Of a DNA stretch of 64,000 nucleotides, positions 15,531 through 23,986 are shown one piece after another. Both the position numbers and the translations under genes were made by a program. Numbering within the stretch: position 1 is the first letter of the stretch; each line of letters begins with the position of its first letter. The notes beneath the pieces were generated by a model. The model was given only the letters and a program-made list of their open reading frames with translations, did no database searches and was not told the DNA's origin. Source of the stretch: Vampirovibrio chlorellavorus (GTDB lineage: Bacteria > Cyanobacteriota > Vampirovibrionia > Vampirovibrionales > Vampirovibrionaceae); the NCBI RefSeq assembly GCF_003149375.1, contig NZ_QFWH01000005.1, positions 78,004 to 142,003 on the forward strand. The letters run 5' to 3'.

Positions 15531-18500
15531 GATGCCTGCTCCATATCCAGCCCTTCGTTGATATCGGTAATCACGTGTTCTCCGTGCGGAAATTCAGTCA
15601 GCTTTTCCCGTTCCTGCATGGCCCGCCAGTCGGGCTTGCCCACCGGGGTTTTGGGAAGTTCGAACGGGACAAATTCCACGTGCCGGGGTAGCTCAATGCG
15701 GCTGAGGTATTCGCCCAGAAAGTCTTTCAGCTGTTGGGCGTTCAGGTGCTGGCCGTGCTTGAGTCGGACGAAAGCCTTGGCCGCCTCCCCGGATCGAGGA
15801 TCGGGCACACTGATGACCATACACTCGGCCACCGCCGGATGCCGGGCAATGGCCTGCTCCAGCTGGGTGGGGTAGACGTTAAAGCCATTCACCAGAATCA
15901 GGCGCTTTTTGCGGTCCACGATGTGCAGATAATGATCAGCATCCAGATACCCCAAATCACCGGTGAAGAACCAGCCGTTTCTCAGGCTCTGCTCGGTTTC
16001 CTCCGGGCGTTGATAGTAGCCTTTCATCACCTGTGGGCCGCTGATGCAGATTTCTCCCACTTCGCCCATGGCCAGCACCCGATCCGGATCCTGGGGATCC
16101 ACGATTTGAATGCGGGTTTGGGGCAGGGGCAGTCCAATGGATTCCGGTTTGTTGATGCCAAAGGGCGGATTGGCCGCCGCCACCGGGGCCGTTTCCGTGA
16201 GTCCGTAGCCCTGCTTAATCAGTCCCGGCTTGCCGGTCACCTGCTCAAAGGCCTGATGGACAGCCAGGGGAATGGCCGCCCCCCCGGAGATGACCGTTTG
16301 CAGACTGCTGAGGTCATATTGGCGCAGTTTGGGATGCTCACAAATGGCCTGAAGCAGCCGGGGAACCGCCGGGAACAGGGTGGGCTTTTTCTCGTGAATG
16401 GTCTTCAGGGTTTCCGTAATGTTACGCGGATCAGGCAGGATGATCAGCTCCGCGCCCATTTTCAGGCTGGAGAGCATGGCCACGGTCAGCCCGAAAATAT
16501 GGAAGTAGGGGATGGTGGCCAACACCCGCTCTTGTCCCGGCCGGAGCAAGGCTTCACACTGGGGTTTGTTGGCGGAGAAGCCAAAGAACTCCTCAATCTG
16601 GCAAATATTGGCTACCAGATTGGCATGCGTCAGCATGGCCCCTTTGGGCGTGCCAGTGGTCCCGCCGGTATACTGCAACAAGGCCACATCCTGGGGATCA
16701 ATAGGCACGGGCTGTAGCTTGTGCTTGCTGTGGATGAGATCCCGAAAGCCCAGTCGCAGGCCGGAGGCGGAAACTCCCGCTCCGACTTCCTGATCGCCTT
16801 TGCCCGCTTTGCCGCTTTTTTCCCATGCGTCCGCGCGGACAATGTGCGAACTGCGGAACAGCCGGTAAGCGTGTGACTTGAAGAAGGGCAGCACCGCTTC
16901 CATTTTGCATACGATCATTCGGGACAGCAGACCTTCATCCAGCAGTTGGGCCGTTTTGTTGAAGGCATCCTTCAGATCCAGGGTAATCAGGGTTTTCGTA
17001 CCGCTGTCCGCCACTTGCTCCCGCAATTCGCTCAGGGTGTGCATGGGGCAGACGTTCACCACCACGGCTCCCACTTTCAGGGCGGCAAAAAACAGGATGG
17101 GATAATATGGGGTGTTGGGCATGTACAGGCCGATGCGATCGCCCTTTTGAATGCCCAGACCTTGCAGCCCGGCGGCGGCCCGGTTCACCAGACTGCCCAT
17201 TTCCCCGTAATCGTACTTTTTACCCAGGGAATCCATGCAGGGCAAATGCCGGTATCGATCCACGGCGGCTTCAAATAATTCGACCAGATTTTGGTTGGGC
17301 AGCTCAAGATCCCAGCGGGTTCCCAGTGGATACACCGTCTTTAGCTGGCTCCCGCCGACAAATGCCGTTTTTTTTTCCAGGAGGTTGAAGTGAAGGTCAA
17401 AATCATCAACGGCCAAGACCTGTTTTCGTAACACTTCCACCTGCTTGAGCAAGGCCCGTTCCTGGGCGCTGATGATTTTCTGGGCGGCGGCTTCCTCCAG
17501 CAAGGTCTCTGGCGTTTGGGCGCTCAGGCGGCCTTCCTTTTTGGCTTGGCGAATGGTGGCTTCCAGCACGTCGGCTTGCACGGCCATGCCCATGCACTGC
17601 TCCAGTTGGGCCAGAGGTTCGTGTTCGCTGGTGGGTAAGTAAATGCCCTGAGTGAGTCGATCCCGTAGCATGCCGGGGGTGACCAGCATTTGGGCCAGCT
17701 TGCGATCCTGACGGTGGCTGGGCAGCTGAATGCGTCGACCCAGCGGGAAAATGATGGGTCGCAGTAAGGCTCCCAGTATCGGGTTGGGGAAGTTTTGCAA
17801 CAGGCGATCCATGGCCTCTTCCGCTTGGTGCAGCAAAGTCTGGCAAGCCCAATGCACCAGCGGCCGTTCATCCTGAAGGCGCCCGTGAGCCTGATAGTGC
17901 CGTAAGACGGCGGAGGCCATAAACAGGTAGCTCATGGCATCACCCAGCAGGGCGGAAATGCGCTCCTTGCGTTTGACGCTATCACCCAGCAGCATCAGGA
18001 TGTTATCGGCCAACGTGGCGTAGGCGGCGCTGAGGCGGTTGATGTGCCGGAAGTAATAGGCCTCGGTTTGATCGGCGTTGGGCACCCCGCTGCCGTGTCC
18101 GTTGGTCAGACCAAAAATCAGGCTGCGGACCGTGTTTTCCACGCTGTGCCGCACATGTTGGGCCATCAGATCGCTGAACTGGGCCCGGGCCTCCTGTTCA
18201 TTCTCCAGACGGGCCGCCTCGATTTCCTTGAGCAGGTAGGGATGCGAGCGCACCGAGCCTTGCCCGAAGATGATCATGTTGCGGGTCAGAATATTGGCCC
18301 CTTCCACGGTAATGCCGATGGGAATGCCGTGATAGAGGGGGGCGATCAGGTTATCCGGCCCATCACAAATGGCTTTTCCGCCCAGCACGTCCATGCCGTC
18401 GTTGACGATTTTGCGCCCGTACTCGGTCATGTGGTACTTCAGGATGGCCGACAAAATGGTGGGATGTTCCCCCCGATCCAGCATTTGCAGGGTGGCGATG

Positions 18501-19747
18501 CGGCAGGCTTCCATGAGGTAGGTAGTGCCTGCCATGCGGGCCAGTAGCTCTTCCACGCCTTCAAACTGGTTGATGGATACCTTGAATTGCTTGCGAACCC
18601 GGCTGTAAGCCCCGGTCAGGCGGCTGACCAGTTTGACCGATCCCACTGACAGGGCGGGCAGGGAAATACAGCGCCCCACCGAGAGGCACTCCATCAGCAT
18701 GCGCCAGCCTTGCCCGGCGTATTCCCGGCCCCCGATGATTTGATCCAGCGAGATCCACACGTCTTTGCCGTGGGTGGGGCCGTTCATAAAGGGAATGCCC
18801 AGCGGGTTGTGACGGCGGCCAATTTCCACGCCCGGGGCGTGGGTGGGGATGAGGGCCAGGGTGATGCCCAGCTCTTTTTTCTGGCCCAGTAGGCAGTCTG
18901 GGTCTCGCAGTTTAAAGGCCACCCCCAACAGGGTGGCAATGGGGCTAAGGGTGATGTAGCGTTTGTCCCAGTTCAGCACAATGCCCAGTTGACCATCCCG
19001 CTCCGTGACTATGCCGTGGGCGGTCATGCTGGAGGCGTCGGAGCCGGCCTCGGGTTCGGTCAGGGCAAAGGAGGGGATCTCTTCCCCTTTGGCCAAACGG
19101 GGCAGGTAATGATTTTTTTGTTCGTCCGTGCCATACCGAATCAGCAACTCCGCCGGGCCCAGCGAATTGGGCACCATGGTGGTCACACAGGCGGTGGTGC
19201 TGCGGCTGGCCAGCTTCAAGACCACCTCCGAATGAGCCCGAGCGGAAAAACCCAGTCCGCCATACTCCTTGGGAATGATCATGCCGAAGAAGCCTTTTTC
19301 TTTCAAAAAGGCCCAGGCCTCGGGCGGTAAGTCATACAGTTCCGTCCTGATTTTCCAGTCATCCAGCAGGGCGCACAGTTGTTCCACCGGCCCATCCAGA
19401 AAGGCCTGCTCGATTTCGTTCAGGTGCGGTTTGGGCAGATCCAGCAGCTTGCGCCAGTCCGGGTGCCCACTCAGGATTTCTCGCTCAAAGCCCACGGAGC
19501 CGGAGGCCAGCGCCTCTTTTTCGGTATCGGAGATCTTGGCCTTCCGGGTGCCCTGAAAGGCCTGATCCCGCAGGGGGGCCATGACCGTGTACACCAGCAG
19601 TTTGTAGAAGGCGTGGATGGGCGAAAGATTGCTAGGCATGATGGCACTTCCCACTTTCATGTTAGTCAGGTCGTGTGCTGAATCGGGTTTGGCGTAAGAC
19701 TCGTTTGTTTTTGGAGAGGCAGGCGTGGCTGAGTCCTGGCATCCCAT
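15527..19747 (-). CDS. fadE-fadD: FadE-FadD fusion: acyl-CoA dehydrogenase plus long-chain acyl-CoA ligase, 1406 aa
   Basis: Residues about 40-805 closely follow E. coli FadE in order and wording. Examples are DGPVEQLCALLDDW, GFFGMIIPKEYGGLGFSA, VPNSLGPAELLIRYGTDEQK, FALTEPEAGSDASSM, ITVEGANILTRNMIIFGQGS, and the FadE C-terminal domain ending VDDFDLHFN. Residues about 830-1400 are an AMP-forming fatty acyl-CoA ligase. The P-loop is YTGGTTGTPKG near residue 1024, followed by GYGLTETAPV, FTGDLGYLDAD and DRKKRLILVNGFNVYP. So activation and the first oxidation step sit on one chain. The two N-terminal membrane helices of E. coli FadE are missing. ATG 19639 (MPSNLSP), with GGGAAG 7 bases upstream, is an alternative start. 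The stop overlaps fadA as ATGA. Confidence 0.93.
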   Translation of the reverse strand: MGCQDSATPASPKTNESYAKPDSAHDLTNMKVGSAIMPSNLSPIHAFYKLLVYTVMAPLRDQAFQGTRKAKISDTEKEALASGSVGFEREILSGHPDWRKLLDLPKPHLNEIEQAFLDGPVEQLCALLDDWKIRTELYDLPPEAWAFLKEKGFFGMIIPKEYGGLGFSARAHSEVVLKLASRSTTACVTTMVPNSLGPAELLIRYGTDEQKNHYLPRLAKGEEIPSFALTEPEAGSDASSMTAHGIVTERDGQLGIVLNWDKRYITLSPIATLLGVAFKLRDPDCLLGQKKELGITLALIPTHAPGVEIGRRHNPLGIPFMNGPTHGKDVWISLDQIIGGREYAGQGWRMLMECLSVGRCISLPALSVGSVKLVSRLTGAYSRVRKQFKVSINQFEGVEELLARMAGTTYLMEACRIATLQMLDRGEHPTILSAILKYHMTEYGRKIVNDGMDVLGGKAICDGPDNLIAPLYHGIPIGITVEGANILTRNMIIFGQGSVRSHPYLLKEIEAARLENEQEARAQFSDLMAQHVRHSVENTVRSLIFGLTNGHGSGVPNADQTEAYYFRHINRLSAAYATLADNILMLLGDSVKRKERISALLGDAMSYLFMASAVLRHYQAHGRLQDERPLVHWACQTLLHQAEEAMDRLLQNFPNPILGALLRPIIFPLGRRIQLPSHRQDRKLAQMLVTPGMLRDRLTQGIYLPTSEHEPLAQLEQCMGMAVQADVLEATIRQAKKEGRLSAQTPETLLEEAAAQKIISAQERALLKQVEVLRKQVLAVDDFDLHFNLLEKKTAFVGGSQLKTVYPLGTRWDLELPNQNLVELFEAAVDRYRHLPCMDSLGKKYDYGEMGSLVNRAAAGLQGLGIQKGDRIGLYMPNTPYYPILFFAALKVGAVVVNVCPMHTLSELREQVADSGTKTLITLDLKDAFNKTAQLLDEGLLSRMIVCKMEAVLPFFKSHAYRLFRSSHIVRADAWEKSGKAGKGDQEVGAGVSASGLRLGFRDLIHSKHKLQPVPIDPQDVALLQYTGGTTGTPKGAMLTHANLVANICQIEEFFGFSANKPQCEALLRPGQERVLATIPYFHIFGLTVAMLSSLKMGAELIILPDPRNITETLKTIHEKKPTLFPAVPRLLQAICEHPKLRQYDLSSLQTVISGGAAIPLAVHQAFEQVTGKPGLIKQGYGLTETAPVAAANPPFGINKPESIGLPLPQTRIQIVDPQDPDRVLAMGEVGEICISGPQVMKGYYQRPEETEQSLRNGWFFTGDLGYLDADHYLHIVDRKKRLILVNGFNVYPTQLEQAIARHPAVAECMVISVPDPRSGEAAKAFVRLKHGQHLNAQQLKDFLGEYLSRIELPRHVEFVPFELPKTPVGKPDWRAMQEREKLTEFPHGEHVITDINEGLDMEQAS

Positions 19748-20082
19748 GCCCCATCAGCCATCCGTTTTCAAAAATCCAAAAAGATGAATCCAACATGTTT
19801 AGTCGGTCCCCTTCCCCAAAACTTTAGGCCTTCTGCTGTTTGAGATTGAAATCTCCCAGCTTTTCCCCAAAATGGAAACGATTTGTCTCAGCCGTTACAC
19901 GACGTTAAAGCGCATGACGTTTGTTTTTGGGCTTTGTTTTACAGAGTCTGGCCAGCGCTTTATATTTCTTTACAAAGAAAGCCGGATCCGGGGATTTTGC
20001 TCCCCAGCCAGTGCTGCTGTTTGCATGGTTTTCTCACTTCGGAAAAGTCAAAACGACGCTTGCGGTGCCCTTTGCCCCGGCG
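19748..20082. other. Upstream region of the beta-oxidation operon
   Basis: 335 bases between the FadE-FadD start and the end of the SDR-like gene. A perfect inverted repeat is described separately. No RNA gene or ORF is supported. It should carry the operon promoter, but no convincing -35/-10 pair was found by eye. Confidence 0.45.
19842..19855. promoter_or_regulatory. Palindrome, candidate operator of the fad operon
   Basis: GAGATTGAAATCTC is a perfect 6-bp inverted repeat with a 2-base centre. It lies 95 bases before the distal start and 203 before the proximal start of fadE-fadD. Fatty-acid regulons are commonly controlled by TetR- or GntR-type repressors that bind such sites; the regulator here is unknown. 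Confidence 0.35.
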
Positions 20083-20778
20083 CTAGGTCAACAATGTGGA
20101 TAAACCGGCCAGCCACGGGGAGCGACCCACCCGATTTTTCCCTTTTAAGACCCCGGCCACCAGATCATCGGCGGTTTCCGGCGGGCTGAGCTTGACTTTG
20201 CGATCCAGCCGTTTGGCCAGTTCCGCCTGCAGGTGAGAGGGAGCCCGCTGTGGAAAGACCAGACTCATAGAGAGAGCCGATTTCTGTTGCTTGAAGGCTC
20301 GGGCCTGCGCTTCGCACCAGGTCCACAGGGCCCCCTGACTGGCGCTGAAGGGGCCCAATCCGGGCAAGCCGAGCCGCCCATTTTGCCCCAGATAGACCCC
20401 CACACAGCCTGCCTCCTGTTGTTCCATTCGGGCGCAGGCTTCTTGCAGGAACCGGGTGGATTGCACCACGTTGACCCGCAACATGCGCTCAAAGTCCTCA
20501 TCGTAAATACCCACGCAATGAAACACCGCTTGCGGCGCTGGCACCTCGCTCAGGATACTGGGCCAGTCCTCAGATTCCAGATCAAAGGGCTGCCAAAACA
20601 GACTTTTTTGCTGGGCCATGGCCCACTCCGGCAGATCTTTGGGCTCCTGCCGACTGAGGGCGATGACCTGCCAGTTCAGGCGCAGCAGAGTCATAACCGT
20701 TTTGCGGCCCCAGTATCCACTGGCTCCGCTGACCCAGGCGATTCCCGGATTGTGATAAAGATTTGGCTTGGTTGGCAT
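20083..20778 (-). CDS. SDR-fold protein lacking the catalytic triad
   Basis: A 231-residue Rossmann-fold protein of the short-chain dehydrogenase family. The nucleotide loop is present (VSGASGYWGRKT, residues about 15-26), as are VFHCVGIYD and the helix region of the active site. At that region, where classical SDRs read like ISS...LPGLAAYSASKGAL, this protein reads YLGQNGRLGLPGLGPFSASQGAL across residues about 129-151. The catalytic Ser, Tyr and Lys are thus replaced by Gly, Phe and Gln. Oxidoreductase activity by the usual mechanism is not expected; a binding or scaffold role is possible. It is the last gene of the lipid operon, 49 bases after the methyltransferase. Confidence 0.8.
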   Translation of the reverse strand: MPTKPNLYHNPGIAWVSGASGYWGRKTVMTLLRLNWQVIALSRQEPKDLPEWAMAQQKSLFWQPFDLESEDWPSILSEVPAPQAVFHCVGIYDEDFERMLRVNVVQSTRFLQEACARMEQQEAGCVGVYLGQNGRLGLPGLGPFSASQGALWTWCEAQARAFKQQKSALSMSLVFPQRAPSHLQAELAKRLDRKVKLSPPETADDLVAGVLKGKNRVGRSPWLAGLSTLLT

Positions 20779-20827
20779 AAACAGGCAAACTCATGTTGGG
20801 GTTATCAGGAATTTATTGGCGGACTAA

Positions 20828-21583
20828 CTATTGGCGTACTAGGGTGCCCACGGCGAAAAAGTCATTGCGTTCCAGTTTCTCCAGCGTCCAGCCATGCGCT
20901 TTGGCCCAGTCGGCCAACTGCTCGGCGGGACGAGGCACCAGTTCCCAGCGCTGCTGATGCAGATCGACCATGGTTTCCTTCAGCAGACGCAAATCAGGGT
21001 GATGCTCCTGAATGGTGAATACCCAGCGGGCCCCCGGCTGAGTGATTCTGGAGCCGTTTTCCAGCACTTTCAGGATCTCTTCCTCTTTCACCAGAATGTC
21101 AAAAAAACCGGAGCTGACCAGAATATCAGCCTGCTGGCAGGCCAGTTCGTTCGCCTCAAAGGCATTGCTTTGCTGGAAGCTGATATCGGTTCGTCCCAGT
21201 GTTTGGGCCTTTTGCTGGCCCTGGGCTACCGCTTCCGGGGCGAAATCTCCGGCGATGATTTGGGCTTGGTTGGGCGGCAGGGCAAACAGATACGAGCCAA
21301 CGCCCGCAGCGAAATCAAACACAACAGGGTTAGCATAACGGGTTAAAGCCTCCTCCAGTTGGCCAATCAGCAGAGTCCGGCGGGAGCGCACCCCGTCCCA
21401 CACCGGGTGAGAAATGAATTGACGATCCACCCAAACGCCCAGGGGCGTGGTGCCTCGGGGCTGGTTTTCGTAAATGTACTCCAGCATGACCCCGGAGTCA
21501 AAGCCGGTGCGCCAGCCCAGCCGAATGCCTTCACTCAGGCGACCGACGGTTTGCAACAGGATGCGGGTGAGCCGATATTTCAA
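20828..21583 (-). CDS. Class I SAM-dependent methyltransferase, YnbC-C-terminal-like
   Basis: 251 residues. The start is TTG 21583 with AGAGGA 7 bases upstream. The SAM-binding motif I is VVFDFAAGVGSYLFAL (about residue 90), followed by IIAGDFAPEA (motif II), QADILVSSGFFDIL and GARWVFTIQEHH. The N-terminal 85 residues (LLQTVGRLSEGIRLGWRTGFDSGVMLEYIYEN) match the style of the putative-methyltransferase domain fused to a hydrolase in E. coli YnbC. Here the hydrolase half is absent. The position in a phospholipid-type operon suggests a lipid headgroup or acyl-chain substrate; this is inference from context. Confidence 0.8.
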   Translation of the reverse strand: MKYRLTRILLQTVGRLSEGIRLGWRTGFDSGVMLEYIYENQPRGTTPLGVWVDRQFISHPVWDGVRSRRTLLIGQLEEALTRYANPVVFDFAAGVGSYLFALPPNQAQIIAGDFAPEAVAQGQQKAQTLGRTDISFQQSNAFEANELACQQADILVSSGFFDILVKEEEILKVLENGSRITQPGARWVFTIQEHHPDLRLLKETMVDLHQQRWELVPRPAEQLADWAKAHGWTLEKLERNDFFAVGTLVRQ

Positions 21584-21637
21584 GGTTTAGTCCTCTGAAA
21601 AAATCTTTTAAAAAATTCCTGAATCGGGGCCCCGCCG

Positions 21638-22675
21638 TTAGAGGGCCGTATAACTCTCTGCCAGCCATTGAGTCACGGTTTTAAGCTGTCCCATGGGGTT
21701 AAAGACATGGGGAGACAGCCGCACGTAATCGCCCCGCTGGGTGACGATAATTTTGCGACTTTGGGCGTTTTTCACCAGTAGTTCCGCCCGCCCCGGCCCC
21801 GGATCGATGGACACAATGCCGGACCAGCGCTTGGGGCAGGAAACCACGTGCCAGCCCATATCCAGCAGACGCTCATGCAGGTAGTTGCGGCGCTGTTTGA
21901 CTTTTTCCGTAATGCTTTCCCAGCCGACTTTGGAAAAATAATCCAGATTACTCTCCAGTCGGGCCAGGGCCGCCTGACTGATCCAGCCGCATTCCCAGGC
22001 CCGGGCGGTCTCCAGCAATCCCGAGTCTACTTTGCCCGTTTCTTTCAGGCTCAGCCAGTTGGGAAACGGCGGCTGTAACTGCTTCAGCACCCGGGGGCTC
22101 AGCACCAAAATGGCCAGACCGGTGCCGGAGACCAGCCATTTTTGGGTGCCCGCGCACCAGAAATCAATATCCGGGTGCCAGCTGGGCAGCACCCCCGCCG
22201 ATTGAATGGCGTCTACGCAGGTCCAGATGCTCCGGGCCTGCGCTTGCAGAATCACCTCTCGCCAGGGTTGCTCGATGCCGGTGGCGTAATTGACGCTGGA
22301 GATGCTAACCATGCGGGTGCGGCTGGGCCAGGACTCCTGCCAGTTGTCCACGGCCACCGGGTTCACCCCGAAGCGGGCCAGTTTTTCCCAGGGCAGCACG
22401 TTGGCCGGAAAATCGTGGGGGTTGTAAAGCACCCCATCGCCCGGTTGCCAGTTCAGGCTGTAAGCGGCGCTGTACAAGGCCATGCTGGTAGAGGGCACAA
22501 AGGCCACCTGATCGGCGTGGCAGCCCAGCCAGTGGGCCACTTTATCCCGCAAGCGTTCCGCCTGGGCAAACCACTGGGGCAGGCGGACATTACCGAACAG
22601 TTCCGGGGCCAGCAGGCCGTTCAGGTAAGCGCCGAAGCGTAACGGGGCCATACCCGCGTAGTTCATGTAAATCAT
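21638..22675 (-). CDS. Class V PLP-dependent aminotransferase / cysteine desulfurase-like enzyme
   Basis: 345 residues from ATG 22675, which overlaps the preceding stop as ATGA; an upstream start at 22783 is therefore rejected. Fold type I features are visible: PSTSMALYSAAY for phosphate binding, VDAIQSAGVLP with the cofactor-contacting Asp, and the Schiff-base Lys in CAGTQKWLVSG (about residue 195). The C-terminal small domain contains VTQRGDYVRLSPHVFN. The active-site Cys loop of cysteine desulfurases is not seen. A role as an amino-acid lyase or aminotransferase supplying or modifying an amine headgroup fits the neighbouring lipid genes but is not proven. No iscU or sufU is nearby. Confidence 0.82.
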   Translation of the reverse strand: MIYMNYAGMAPLRFGAYLNGLLAPELFGNVRLPQWFAQAERLRDKVAHWLGCHADQVAFVPSTSMALYSAAYSLNWQPGDGVLYNPHDFPANVLPWEKLARFGVNPVAVDNWQESWPSRTRMVSISSVNYATGIEQPWREVILQAQARSIWTCVDAIQSAGVLPSWHPDIDFWCAGTQKWLVSGTGLAILVLSPRVLKQLQPPFPNWLSLKETGKVDSGLLETARAWECGWISQAALARLESNLDYFSKVGWESITEKVKQRRNYLHERLLDMGWHVVSCPKRWSGIVSIDPGPGRAELLVKNAQSRKIIVTQRGDYVRLSPHVFNPMGQLKTVTQWLAESYTAL

Positions 22676-23325
22676 TGGGGAGAGCCCGTTGTTTGGGAGG
22701 AAGCCGCACTCAGATCCAGACCGTAAATTTCCCGAATGGAACGATAAACCCGCAGGCCAATGGTCAGGGCGCACCCGGCGCACATCAGGGGAACCAATGT
22801 CGGCCAGACGTTTACCTTAAAAAGGGCCAGCAGGCAGCCCAGCATTAAAATGGCCAGGCGATCGGTTTGCCCACAGGGGCCCACGGACTGGGTGGAGCCC
22901 CCGGCGGCCAGCCCTAGCAATCCGAATACTTGCACCCAGCCGGTCAGGATGATCAGGGGCAGTATCCAGTGCATGGGGGCATGCGGGTACAGGGCCAATA
23001 CAATCAGGACGTCGGTGAACTCGCCGGGCAGGCGGTTCAGGTAGCCGCCGATGTGCGTTTTTTTATCGAACTCTTCGGCCACCAGCCCGTCCAGGGTATT
23101 GATGATCATGCGTCCGGCAATGCTCAGCAGGGCCCCCAGCCACTCGCCCTCAAACAAAAACACGGCAGCCAGCAGTCCCGGTCCCAACCCGGCGATGGAA
23201 AGCAAATTGGGGGAGAGTTTGCCAATGCCCGGGAGGGTGCGTAGCACCTTGCGTAACAGGTACTTGGTCTGGTACAAGCCCAAATCGGGCTTGATGACGG
23301 GATCGGCGGGGGCTTGCTTACTCAT
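22672..23325 (-). CDS. CDP-alcohol phosphatidyltransferase-family membrane protein with degenerate motif
   Basis: 217 residues with about six membrane segments. The CDP-alcohol signature D-x2-D-G-x2-A-R-x8-G-x3-D-x3-D is recognisable but altered: it starts N-TL-D-G-LV-A-E and continues after eight residues with G, Asn where the third Asp should be, and Gly where the catalytic fourth Asp should be. Asn at the first and third positions also occurs in E. coli YnbA (from memory), but loss of the Arg and the fourth Asp goes further. The enzyme may use a different acceptor or mechanism, or be inactive. The start overlaps the plsC-like gene by 8 bases and the stop overlaps the aminotransferase as ATGA. 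Confidence 0.82.
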   Translation of the reverse strand: MSKQAPADPVIKPDLGLYQTKYLLRKVLRTLPGIGKLSPNLLSIAGLGPGLLAAVFLFEGEWLGALLSIAGRMIINTLDGLVAEEFDKKTHIGGYLNRLPGEFTDVLIVLALYPHAPMHWILPLIILTGWVQVFGLLGLAAGGSTQSVGPCGQTDRLAILMLGCLLALFKVNVWPTLVPLMCAGCALTIGLRVYRSIREIYGLDLSAASSQTTGSPQ

Positions 23326-23986
23326 GCGGGTACAACTCTCGTTCCAGTTTCTCTATTAAACAGTCTATGTCATGCCCTTGAAAAGGCTCATAAAAAGTAA
23401 CTTTTAAACGACGAAAGGGACGCCACAGAGGGGCATGGCTGGGCCAGGCCGCATCGGCCCCTTCCAGTCGGGCGGGCAGAATCTGCCAGCCTTCTTTCAG
23501 CAGTATCTTCAATAATCCGGCCTGTATGCTTGTAGAATGCCGACTGCCACTGGGATAAAACAGCAACCAGCCCCGCTCCAGATTTTTGAGGTGCTGATAC
23601 CAGGCCCGCACGGCGGTCCAGTGAAGTCGATCAAAGGCTACGGCCTGACAGAGCAGGGAAGCGGCCATGGCTTTGGGGGCGTTGTTGAAAAAGTAATCCT
23701 GAGCGGCCAGCACCACGGTTTGTTGTCTGCGGGCGTAGGGCAGGGCGGCCAACAGGGTGGCCGTATCCAGGTGGGATTGATGGTTGGCCACAATGGCCAG
23801 CCGATCGCTGTCTGGCAAGCGCCCCACCACGCTTAAGGGGAATTGGGTACGAATGAACAATACACTCAGCCAGCTGCCCAGCCAGCGCAAAAAGTCCCAG
23901 CTTAAATCGGGGACGCGGGGATAGTTCCCCAGCCGTTGCCGCAGGGGTTGCCCAAAGTCCCGGGTGCGCTGATACTCAAATTTCAC
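23318..23986 (-). CDS. PlsC-family 1-acyl-glycerol-phosphate acyltransferase-like protein
   Basis: The start is GTG 23986, which overlaps the stop of the 52-codon ORF as GTGA; longer readings to 24151 are rejected. The 222-residue protein has the acyltransferase motif I NHQSHLDT (NHx4D) and a hydrophobic N-terminal segment (FLRWLGSWLSVLFI). Motif III, normally FPEGTRS, reads YPSGSRHS, so the usual Glu is Ser. The family moves acyl groups from acyl-ACP or acyl-CoA to lysophospholipids at the inner membrane. Its place between CdsA-like and CDP-alcohol enzymes matches the ynb-like clusters of other bacteria. Confidence 0.85.
   Translation of the reverse strand: MKFEYQRTRDFGQPLRQRLGNYPRVPDLSWDFLRWLGSWLSVLFIRTQFPLSVVGRLPDSDRLAIVANHQSHLDTATLLAALPYARRQQTVVLAAQDYFFNNAPKAMAASLLCQAVAFDRLHWTAVRAWYQHLKNLERGWLLFYPSGSRHSTSIQAGLLKILLKEGWQILPARLEGADAAWPSHAPLWRPFRRLKVTFYEPFQGHDIDCLIEKLERELYPHE

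Noticed and set aside
15734-16717. 327-codon frame antisense to the FadD half of the fusion
   Set aside because: No domain, biased composition, fully inside a conserved gene.
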